Origin: an uncultured Chlorobiaceae bacterium
Lineage (GTDB): Bacteria > Bacteroidota > Chlorobiia > Chlorobiales > Chlorobiaceae
DNA: 8,298 nucleotides
NCBI GenBank assembly: GCA_903874585.1
Contig: CAIQSY010000134.1
Coordinates: forward strand, 1-8,298
Reading direction: 5' to 3'
Numbering within the stretch: position 1 is the first letter of the stretch; each line of letters begins with the position of its first letter. Positions 1 to 5,224 of the stretch are shown here, piece after piece. The notes under the pieces were generated by a model. The model saw nothing but the letters and a program-made list of their open reading frames with translations. It made no database searches and was not told where the DNA came from. The position numbers and the translations under genes are program-made.

Positions 1-270
1 ACCCTTTTTCATCATTTTTCACTTTTTTCGACATTTTTCCATATTTTCCTGAAAAAAACCAAAAAATATTATTTTTTCATTTTACATCAATTTTGACCTT
101 TTTCATCAATATCTGACTCTTTTTCATCATTTTTCACTTTTTCGACATTTTTTTCATATTTTCCTGAAAAAATCCAAAAAATATTATTTTTTTCATTTTT
201 CATCAATTTTGAGCTTTTTCATCAATATCTGACCCATTTTCATCATTTTTCACTTTTTTCGACATTTTTC
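1..270. repeat. T-rich tandem repeat array, unit about 115-116 bp, about 2.3 copies, open to the left
   Basis: The anchor CATCATTTTTCAC occurs at 10, 125 and 241, giving unit lengths of 115 and 116 bp. The two complete copies (10-124 and 125-240) differ by a few substitutions and by single-base changes in T-run length. The third copy stops near 270, where bamA-like sequence begins. Bases 1-9 resemble the end of a preceding unit, so the array probably continues beyond the window. Each unit is itself built from shorter related blocks of about 18-21 bp that begin TTTTTCATCA or a variant, and carries a short A/T palindrome (AAAAAATA-T-TATTTTTT) near 61-77 and again near 176-193. The + strand is nearly all T and C with A-tracts. 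The unit length is not a multiple of three and the copies do not keep one frame, so it is unlikely to be coding. It is not a CRISPR because there are no distinct spacers. Confidence 0.93.
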
Positions 271-273
271 TAT

Positions 274-681
274 ATGGGTGGCAGCGGCATGTCGAGCTTA
301 CCAACCACTCCACTCAGAGGGTATGATGACCGAAGCCTCGGTTCGAAACTTGGTCAAAATTCTATAACATCGAGCAGTTTGTATGCTGGTAAATTTTATT
401 CAAAATTCACTTCTGAGCTGCGCTATCCACTCTCCATGTCACAATCGATCAGTATTTATGGATTAGTGTTTGCAGAGGCGGGCAACTTGTGGGAAAATAA
501 GCAGTCCGCTAATTTCTCTGATTTGAAAAAATCGGCTGGTCTTGGTCTGCGACTTTATCTCCCGATTCTTGGAAAAATCGGACTCGATTATGGCTATGGA
601 TTTGATGCCGTAGAGAGCATCCCTGATAAGCAAAAACAGGGATGGCTCTTCATGTTCAGTTTAGGATCAACAACAGAATAA
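274..681 (+). pseudogene. bamA: 3' part of an outer-membrane assembly factor BamA/Omp85 gene, cut off by the repeat array
   Basis: The 135 residues match the last third of the Omp85 (surface antigen D15) beta-barrel. LRGY at residues 14-17 corresponds to the conserved V/LRGF-type tip of loop L6. It follows a Gly-rich segment (MGGSGM) and precedes barrel strands with TSELRYPL (47-54), FAEAGNLW (66-73), AGLGLRLYLP (88-97), a GLDYGYGFD strand (103-111) and a final aromatic strand WLFMFSLG (124-131). Full BamA proteins are several times longer, with N-terminal POTRA domains and about eleven more strands, none of which are visible. Upstream, the same frame runs through the repeat without ATG, GTG or TTG and meets a TGA at 94-96, so no full-length protein can pass through this copy. 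FY, the two codons before the ATG (268-273), also fit the family, so homology probably starts at about 268. There is no Shine-Dalgarno before 274. It is most likely a broken or duplicated 3' fragment. An assembly join at the repeat is the alternative. Confidence 0.68.
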
Positions 682-690
682 TAACCCGCA

Positions 691-736
691 AAGCAGAGGC
701 TGAACAGTGTAAAGCCTTGGTTCAGCCTCTGTTTTT
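691..736 (+). terminator. Rho-independent terminator between convergent genes
   Basis: A perfect 12-bp inverted repeat, CAGAGGCTGAAC (694-705) and GTTCAGCCTCTG (720-731), encloses a 14-base loop and is followed by TTTTT (732-736). A G-U pair and two A-U pairs extend the stem to 691/734. It lies 10 bases after the stop of the bamA fragment, so it was presumably that gene's terminator. The right arm contains the TGA stop codon (722-724) and last codons of the convergent DUF151 gene. On the - strand the hairpin is followed by only a weak T-rich stretch, so termination is probably better in the + direction. Confidence 0.88.
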
Positions 737-1330
737 AAGGCGAGCAAGTTCATCACGAAGTTTTGCAGCCTCTTCGTAATTTTCATTATTGATGGCATCA
801 TTGAGTGAGCGCTGCAGCTCTTCAATAAGTGTATCGGGTGAGGAGATCACTCGTTTTGGTGCAACCTTTTCAGATTCCTTTTCAGATTCATCGACAACCG
901 CATCCCCACGCTCTTCTTTCTGCTCTTCTTTAATCCCTGCTTCAATCATAATCTCTTCCGTCACAAATAATGGCGCATTGAAACGCACAGCCAGTGCAAT
1001 AGCATCACTTGGACGAGCATCAATTTCATGCACCTCACCATTCATTTCACAAATAACCTTTGCATAAAAGGTTTCGTGGTGCAACTCATCAATAATAATT
1101 TCATTGATATGCAAATCAATGGCATCAGCTATATTTTTAAAAAGATCGTGTGTAAAGGGTCGCGGGGGCTTAATGTTTTCAAGCTTCAAGGCAATTGCCT
1201 GCGCCTCAAACCCACCAATAATAATTGGCAGTTTGCGCTTGCCTTCAAGTTCATAAAGAATAAGAGCATAAGCACCGTTCGTATGCGGGCTGGTGGAGAG
1301 TCCGAGAATATCTACCTGAAGTTTACGCAT
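722..1330 (-). CDS. Bifunctional nuclease family protein (DUF151) with C-terminal UVR domain
   Basis: The 202-aa product has two recognizable parts. Residues about 2-135 are the DUF151 (BFN) fold, with the conserved LPIIIGGFEAQAIALKLE segment (34-51), PPRPFTHDL (55-63) and the signature DARPSDAIALAVR (104-116). Residues about 165-200 (LIEELQRSLNDAINNENYEEAAKLRDELARLK) form a UVR (UvrB/UvrC) helical hairpin. A charged, Glu/Lys-rich linker (135-160) joins them. DUF151 members have been described as nucleases acting on DNA and RNA. The UVR module usually mediates protein contacts such as UvrB-UvrC. Substrate and role here are unknown. The length is normal for DUF151-UVR proteins of this group. 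The ATG at 1330 gives the canonical MRKLQV start, but no Shine-Dalgarno precedes it. The gene follows etfA by 76 bp, an A/T-rich gap with no hairpin. TTACAA-17-TGTTAT there is a weak promoter candidate, so it may be co-transcribed with etfBA or start on its own. Confidence 0.9.
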   Translation of the reverse strand: MRKLQVDILGLSTSPHTNGAYALILYELEGKRKLPIIIGGFEAQAIALKLENIKPPRPFTHDLFKNIADAIDLHINEIIIDELHHETFYAKVICEMNGEVHEIDARPSDAIALAVRFNAPLFVTEEIMIEAGIKEEQKEERGDAVVDESEKESEKVAPKRVISSPDTLIEELQRSLNDAINNENYEEAAKLRDELARLKNRG

Positions 1331-1406
1331 GAATAAAAAAATTAACAGTGCACAAAAATCATAACAACAGTAACTATCATTTTTTGTAACAATAAAGTAC
1401 CGCTAA

Positions 1407-2393
1407 TCATTTCCTCTTCAAAACATCCTGTACCGCATCAATCAGCTTTGAAAGAATAAAATGCACATCTCCTGCAATCCCATAATCAGCCACATCAAAA
1501 ATCGGCGCATGGCGATCGGTGTTAAGAGCGACTATTGTGCCGGCAGCACCGATACCAGCAAGATGCTGCACAGAACCAGATATACCACAGGCAATATAAA
1601 GTGCGGGTGCAACGCTTTTACCAGTTTGACCGATTTGCTCGCTATGCGGCCGCCACCCTTCATCCACAACAGGACGGCTGGCACCAACAGCGCCACCAAG
1701 AAGCTCTGCCAAACGCTCAAGCAACACAAAACCATCAGCGCCACCCATACCTCTTCCACCAGCAACAATAATATCTGCCTCCGTAAGATCCTTTGCTCCC
1801 TGGCACATCACAAGCTGAGATGCCACTGCCAACAGCCCGCCACTGAGAGATGGGCTGTTGTGATCAAGCGCAATAAACTCTCGTTGCCCTTGAGATGGAT
1901 TCGCCACGAACGTTGGAAATGATGAAACTGTATAAATTTTTGGAGCACATTCTGGTTGCAGGAGTGCGAATGCTGCACCAGAATAAACAGCACGTCTCGC
2001 TCCATAATCACAACCTGATTGATTAAATTGCGGAACACCTGATAACAACGATGCCTTCAAGCGTATCGAAAGTTTTGGAGCAAGCTCCTTACTCAGCACC
2101 GTATCTGCAAAAAACAGCGCGGTACAAGCCTGTTGAGTAAACGTTTCAGCAATAAGACGAACGTCATACTCCGCATTATAACCATCGAAACACGGATTAT
2201 TTGTATAAAAGATCCTGCCATCCCCATGCAGTTTACCATCAAGTTGCTGCAAATTTACCGCACCAAGAAGTAATCCCGAGAGAACACAAGCCTCTTGTCT
2301 GGCAACGTATGCTTGCAACATATTCCACAGCTCTAACGAAGCTTGCTTAACCACCCCACCTCTCTGCTCGAGAAATACAAGATAATGATTCAT
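1407..2393 (-). CDS. etfA: Electron transfer flavoprotein subunit alpha (EtfA/FixB)
   Basis: The 328-aa protein is the FAD-carrying alpha subunit of a soluble heterodimeric electron transfer flavoprotein. An N-terminal ETF domain (about 1-165) is followed by the C-terminal FAD-binding domain (about 205-325). The latter has all the usual landmarks: GGRGMGG (212-218), GASRPVVDEGW (237-247), the flavin-contacting GQTGKSVAP (255-263), GISGSVQHLAG (270-280) and PIFDVADYGIAGD (297-309). Length is normal. It starts 18 bases after etfB on the same strand, the standard etfBA order. An AAGG sits only two bases before the ATG, too close to be a good ribosome binding site, so translation may rely on coupling to etfB. 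No FixC, FixX, acyl-CoA dehydrogenase or other redox partner is in the window, so the electron donor and acceptor cannot be inferred. The common alternative symbol is fixB. Confidence 0.95.
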   Translation of the reverse strand: MNHYLVFLEQRGGVVKQASLELWNMLQAYVARQEACVLSGLLLGAVNLQQLDGKLHGDGRIFYTNNPCFDGYNAEYDVRLIAETFTQQACTALFFADTVLSKELAPKLSIRLKASLLSGVPQFNQSGCDYGARRAVYSGAAFALLQPECAPKIYTVSSFPTFVANPSQGQREFIALDHNSPSLSGGLLAVASQLVMCQGAKDLTEADIIVAGGRGMGGADGFVLLERLAELLGGAVGASRPVVDEGWRPHSEQIGQTGKSVAPALYIACGISGSVQHLAGIGAAGTIVALNTDRHAPIFDVADYGIAGDVHFILSKLIDAVQDVLKRK

Positions 2394-2411
2394 CGCCTTA
2401 TTGATGTTTAT

Positions 2412-3158
2412 TCAAAACAACGCATGCTCTTCATGAAGAAACCAAACTAACTCCTTTTCATCCGTAAGGAATCGGCACTGCTTTTTTCGCTCAAAAGGCT
2501 GTAGCGCTGTTATGGTCACACGCGGGGAATCATCCGGCAAAAAAGATAACTGTTCGATAGTTTTTTTTCTTGCCTCCATAACAGCTTTAATGCTCGTTTT
2601 GCGAGGAATATTCAATCCTTTTTCAGTGCTGAACAGGGCTGGAGTGTGTAACTCAAACGATTCAATACCACCTTCAATCTCACGCTCAACCTGCAAGGTT
2701 TCTGCCAAGAATTGTAATGTGGTTATACCCGTCACTGCGGTTATGCCAAGCAATTCGGCAAGCATTGATGGCACCTGAGCACTCTGAAAATCAGTGGATT
2801 GTTTGCCACAAAAAATAAGGTCAGGTAACGTCTCTTTATAAAAAGCAGTAAGCGCTTGCGATAACACCTGCGCTGTTTGCAATGGGTCGGACGCTGGAGT
2901 ATCAATAACATGCACCGCATGATCGGCACCCATTGCAAGGGCTTTACGAAGCATCTCTTTTGCAGAAGCAGGCGCAACAGTAAAAACGGTAACAACACTC
3001 TCAACAAAACGCTCTTTACAACGCACTGCCTCTTCAAGCGCATACTCATCGTAAGGGTTCATAACCTCATTGACTCGCGAAAGATCAACGCGACCATCCA
3101 CAAAACCAATCACTGAGGCAGTATCAGGTACTTGGCAGAGACATACAGCAAGACGCAT
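2412..3158 (-). CDS. etfB: Electron transfer flavoprotein subunit beta (EtfB/FixA)
   Basis: The 248-aa protein is the beta subunit that pairs with EtfA and binds a nucleotide (AMP in classical ETFs, a second FAD in bifurcating ones). Visible family features are an N-terminal CLCQVPDT strand (6-13), the VMNPYDEYALEEAVRCKE helix segment (32-49), ALAMGADHAVHV (73-84), LIFCGKQSTDFQSAQVPSML (114-133) and the EtfB signature region with EGGIESFELHTPALFSTEKG (162-181) followed by NIPR (183-186) and MEARKK (194-199). The sequence alone does not settle whether this is an AMP-type or an FAD-bifurcating member. The ATG at 3158 has only a weak GGGA about eight bases upstream. The gene begins about 30 bases after the terminator of the tRNA unit, so its promoter must overlap that terminator or it must depend on read-through. 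The alternative symbol is fixA. Confidence 0.94.
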   Translation of the reverse strand: MRLAVCLCQVPDTASVIGFVDGRVDLSRVNEVMNPYDEYALEEAVRCKERFVESVVTVFTVAPASAKEMLRKALAMGADHAVHVIDTPASDPLQTAQVLSQALTAFYKETLPDLIFCGKQSTDFQSAQVPSMLAELLGITAVTGITTLQFLAETLQVEREIEGGIESFELHTPALFSTEKGLNIPRKTSIKAVMEARKKTIEQLSFLPDDSPRVTITALQPFERKKQCRFLTDEKELVWFLHEEHALF

Positions 3159-3185
3159 AGAGAGGATTCCCGAAATGGCATAATT

Positions 3186-3210
3186 AAAAAAGCCGCTTAA
3201 AAGCGGCTTT
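3186..3210 (-). terminator. Rho-independent terminator of the small-protein/tRNA unit
   Basis: AAAGCCGCTT (3189-3198) and AAGCGGCTTT (3201-3210) are a perfect inverted repeat. A realistic fold has an eight-base stem with a TTTTAA-type loop. On the - strand the stem runs into a T-rich tail (TTTTTTAATTA, ending near 3181). It lies 13 bases beyond the 3' end of tRNA-Leu and just upstream of etfB, so it ends the tRNA transcript before the flavoprotein genes. Confidence 0.88.
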
Positions 3211-3223
3211 AAAAAGGAACAAG

Positions 3224-3305
3224 TGCCCGAGAGGAGATTCGAACTCCTACACCTTTCGGCGCTACCCCCTCAAGATAGTGTGTCTACCAATTTCACCACT
3301 CGGGC
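3224..3305 (-). tRNA. tRNA-Leu (anticodon GAG)
   Basis: Read on the - strand, the acceptor stem GCCCGAG (5') pairs with CTCGGGC and discriminator A73. The D arm has the class II pattern TGGTGAAATTGGTAGACAC. The anticodon stem CTATC/GGTAG holds the loop TTGAGGG with anticodon GAG (bases 3269-3271). A long variable arm (CGCCGAAAGGTG) marks it as a class II tRNA, and the T arm is AGGAG-TTCGAAT-CTCCT. This agrees with leucine tRNAs that read CTC and CTT. The gene is 82 bases long and no CCA is encoded (CTT follows A73), so CCA must be added afterwards. It lies 33 bases downstream of tRNA-Lys in the same direction. Confidence 0.96.
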
Positions 3306-3338
3306 TTACCAAATTCAAGAGTACTTCGTAGCACTCTG

Positions 3339-3411
3339 TGAGAATAGAAGGACTCGAACCTTCGACCCTCTGCTTAAAAGGCAGATGCTCTACCGACTGA
3401 GCTATATTCTC
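3339..3411 (-). tRNA. tRNA-Lys (anticodon TTT)
   Basis: On the - strand the acceptor stem GAGAATA pairs with TATTCTC, followed by discriminator A. The D arm is GCTC-AGTCGGTA-GAGC. The anticodon stem TCTGC/GCAGA carries the loop CTTTTAA with anticodon TTT (3376-3378). The variable region is short, and the T arm is GAAGG-TTCGAGT-CCTTC. It is 73 bases long, a class I tRNA reading AAA and AAG, and no CCA is encoded. It sits 29 bases after the stop codon of the 35-aa COX24-like gene and is probably cut from the same transcript. Confidence 0.96.
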
Positions 3412-3421
3412 GACCTTAAAA

Positions 3422-3435
3422 GGTACATGAGTACC
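3422..3435 (-). other. Small hairpin between the 35-aa gene and tRNA-Lys
   Basis: GGTAC (3422-3426) and GTACC (3431-3435) form a 5-bp inverted repeat with a 4-base loop. On the - strand it is followed by CTTTTAAGG-like sequence ahead of tRNA-Lys. It could be a weak attenuator that lowers tRNA read-through or a processing mark. The stem is short and may have no role. Confidence 0.35.
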
Positions 3436-3440
3436 GGAAC

Positions 3441-3548
3441 TTACTTATTCTGGTATCTCTGGCGCTTCTTGTGCCTGTTCTTACGACGCATCTTTTTGCG
3501 CTTATGTACCGCCATCTTATGGCGTTTTCTCTTTTTTCCGCAGGGCAT
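3441..3548 (-). CDS. 35-aa basic protein, COX24/AURKAIP1 (mS38/bS22-like) ribosomal-type family
   Basis: The reading frame starts MPCGKKRKRHKMAVHKRKK and ends RYQNK, 35 residues in all. Eleven are Lys, eight Arg and three His, so about 60% are basic. The GKKRKRHKM..HKRKK..RKNRHKK pattern matches the very short COX24/AURKAIP1-domain proteins common in the Bacteroidota-Chlorobiota group. That domain is related to mitochondrial ribosomal protein mS38 and to bS22 of mycobacterial small subunits, where such peptides bury in rRNA. A ribosomal role here is an inference from the family. An AGAGGAAAG purine run lies about 12-20 bases before the ATG, one of the better Shine-Dalgarno candidates in the window though somewhat far away. 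A promoter-like TTGTAC-16-TATATT lies upstream, and tRNA-Lys follows. The gene is easily lost in automatic annotation because of its length. Confidence 0.85.
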   Translation of the reverse strand: MPCGKKRKRHKMAVHKRKKMRRKNRHKKRQRYQNK

Positions 3549-3584
3549 ATAGTAAGTGTCTTTCCTCTTGTTTTAAAGGCTGAT

Positions 3585-3612
3585 AATATAGGAAGTTTTT
3601 TTAAACGTACAA
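3585..3612 (-). promoter_or_regulatory. Candidate sigma70-type promoter for the small-protein/tRNA unit
   Basis: On the - strand, TTGTAC (3607-3612) and TATATT (3585-3590) are separated by 16 bases. This places a start site about 30 bases before the ATG of the 35-aa gene, within the 79-bp gap after rho. The same -10 hexamer and spacing occur in the candidate upstream of rpsT. This is a pattern match only. Confidence 0.5.
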
Positions 3613-3627
3613 ACTTTATAAGAAAGA

Positions 3628-4917
3628 TTAAGCATTCATGTATTTAAAAAAGTCCTTGTTATCCTTGGTATCACCCATTTTTTCCCGCATGAACTCCATA
3701 CATTCAATCGGATTTTTATCAGCAAGATATTTACGCAGAAGCCATGTTCGGGAAAGCTCCTCTTGTGAAAAAAGCAGCTCCTCTTTTCTGGTACCAGAAC
3801 GAAGAATATCAATTGAGGGGAAAACTCGGCGTTCAGAGAGTCGGCGGTCGAGCAGCAACTCCATGTTTCCGGTTCCTTTAAATTCTTCAAAAATAACATC
3901 ATCCATTCGTGAACCAGTATCAACAAGCGCTGTAGCAATAATCGTAAGACTTCCACCCTCCTCAATATTACGCGCTGCGCCAAAAAAACGTTTTGGTTTC
4001 GTGAGCGCATTAGCATCAATACCACCCGACAAAATCTTGCCCGAGTGCGGAATAATGGTATTGTGCGCCCTTGCAAGCCTTGTAATGGAATCGAGAAGAA
4101 CCACCACATCGCGACCAACTTCAACAAGACGTTTTGCTTTTTCGAGCACCATGTCAGCCACAAGCACGTGACGCTCCGGATCCTCATCAAAGGTTGAACT
4201 CACAACCTCTGCCTGCACACTGCGTGCCATATCGGTCACCTCTTCAGGGCGCTCATCAATAAGCAGCACAATCAGATAAACCTCTGGATGATTTTTAATG
4301 ATGGCATTAGCTATCATCTGCAACAGCATGGTTTTACCTGTTTTTGGCTGCGCCACAATGAGACCTCTCTGCCCTTTACCAATGGGAGTATAAATATCCA
4401 TAATTCGCCCGCAATACTCGCTCTGCTTCGTCTCAAGCTTGAGACGTTCACGAGGAAACAGTGGCGTCAGATTTTCAAAGTAGGGACGTTCACGCGTAAT
4501 TTCTGGATCGTTGCCATCAATGGTATTAATCTTGAGTAATGCAAAAAAACGTTCGCCCTCTTTTGGTGCTCGCACTTGACCGGAAACTGTATCTCCGGTG
4601 CGCATATTAAAGCGTTTAATTTGTGAGGGGGAAACATAAATATCGTCAGGAGAGGAGAGGTAGTTATAATTAGCGGATCGTAAAAAGCCATAACCTTCGG
4701 GAATCACTTGCAGAACACCGGTATTGACCATCACATTTCCACTTTCAGAGTCGGTATTCTTTTGCGATTGAGCTTCGATAATCTTGAAAATAAGCTCCTC
4801 TTTACGTAATCCGGCAGCCATGACACCAAGTTCTTTGGCTAAAGCATGCAGCTCAGAAACCTTCTTTTTCTGGAGCATGTTAATGTCCAGACCTTTAAAA
4901 CTCGAATTGTTCGACAT
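3628..4917 (-). CDS. rho: Transcription termination factor Rho
   Basis: The 429-aa protein is the hexameric RNA helicase that ends transcription at C-rich unstructured RNA. An N-terminal Rho_N helical domain (about 12-50) precedes the cold-shock-like RNA-binding domain (about 65-130), with the RNP-type GYGFLRS at 75-81. The RecA-type ATPase core has Walker A GQRGLIVAQPKTGKT (182-196, Lys195), the catalytic glutamate region DERPEEV (221-227), Walker B VVVLLDS (271-277), the Q-loop HSGKILSGGIDANAL (291-305), the R-loop region KGTGNMELLLDRRL (347-360) and the arginine-finger segment SGTRKEEL (374-381). Numbering runs about 11 ahead of the E. coli protein. The P-loop reads AQPKTGKT where E. coli has APPKAGKT. 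There is no large N-terminal insertion of the kind found in many Bacteroidota. The ATG at 4917 gives the expected MSN... start, but no Shine-Dalgarno is visible. A long leader (4918-5224) precedes it. Confidence 0.98.
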   Translation of the reverse strand: MSNNSSFKGLDINMLQKKKVSELHALAKELGVMAAGLRKEELIFKIIEAQSQKNTDSESGNVMVNTGVLQVIPEGYGFLRSANYNYLSSPDDIYVSPSQIKRFNMRTGDTVSGQVRAPKEGERFFALLKINTIDGNDPEITRERPYFENLTPLFPRERLKLETKQSEYCGRIMDIYTPIGKGQRGLIVAQPKTGKTMLLQMIANAIIKNHPEVYLIVLLIDERPEEVTDMARSVQAEVVSSTFDEDPERHVLVADMVLEKAKRLVEVGRDVVVLLDSITRLARAHNTIIPHSGKILSGGIDANALTKPKRFFGAARNIEEGGSLTIIATALVDTGSRMDDVIFEEFKGTGNMELLLDRRLSERRVFPSIDILRSGTRKEELLFSQEELSRTWLLRKYLADKNPIECMEFMREKMGDTKDNKDFFKYMNA

Positions 4918-5224
4918 TGTAATAAATAGTATTCAACGCTGGTTTTAAGAAATCCATAAATCCTTTCGATAAAGTAATGGGGAGCAGCATCAGAACCACC
5001 CAATCCATGAGGATATCGTTCCACGCATAAGAAGGAAATAACCTTTAACGCTTGATCACGCTGCATAACAGCGGAAAAAAAGAATAACTGGGGAAAAGTG
5101 TCTCTATAATTGAAAAAGGGATAATCACGACAAGGAATTTGGTGAAGGTGTGACCTCTCACTCATATAAGAAGATTTGTTGTAGATAAGTTAAATATATA
5201 AAAATTATTGTAAACAAAAGCACA
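4918..5224 (-). other. Gene-free stretch: probable rho leader/promoter region
   Basis: These 307 bases between folC and rho hold no convincing gene. A 108-codon open frame here (5165 down to 4839) overlaps the start of rho in another frame and has no ribosome binding site or recognizable sequence. The part next to folC (about 5183-5220) is very A/T-rich and could carry promoter elements, though no well-spaced pair stands out. Farther down, TTGTCG and TTATAG on the - strand are 18 bases apart (about 5105-5134). The RNA contains C-rich, G-poor runs (for example CACACCTTCACCAAATTCC near 5131-5150) of the sort Rho binds. Rho commonly controls its own gene through its leader in other bacteria, so autoregulation here is plausible but unproven. 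A small CGCTG/CAGCG hairpin lies at 5059-5073. Confidence 0.5.

Noticed and set aside
1..270. CRISPR array or insertion-sequence end
   Set aside because: The repeats are directly adjacent, with no unique spacers, no transposase and no terminal inverted repeats or target duplication. It is a plain tandem array.
1..273. Coding sequence in the repeat (Phe/Ser-rich on +, Lys-rich on -)
   Set aside because: Units of 115 and 116 bp shift the frame at every copy, and the frame leading into bamA has no start codon and a stop at 94-96.
1461..1922. Long open frames on the + strand and in other - frames inside etfA, etfB, rho, folC and ruvA
   Set aside because: They are shadows of strongly conserved genes and show no domain similarity or start signals.
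3223..3552. A 109-codon + strand open frame across the tRNA region
   Set aside because: It is the antisense of tRNA-Leu, tRNA-Lys and the 35-aa gene. The familiar-looking peptide is a common artefact of tRNA genes read backwards.
5059..5073. CGCTG/CAGCG hairpin in the rho leader as a terminator
   Set aside because: On the - strand the T-run precedes the stem instead of following it, and on the + strand it is followed by A residues.
4839..5165. A 108-codon - strand open frame ahead of and overlapping rho
   Set aside because: It has no ribosome binding site or recognizable domain, and it overlaps the rho N-terminus in another frame. I treat it as leader sequence, though translation as a leader peptide is not excluded.
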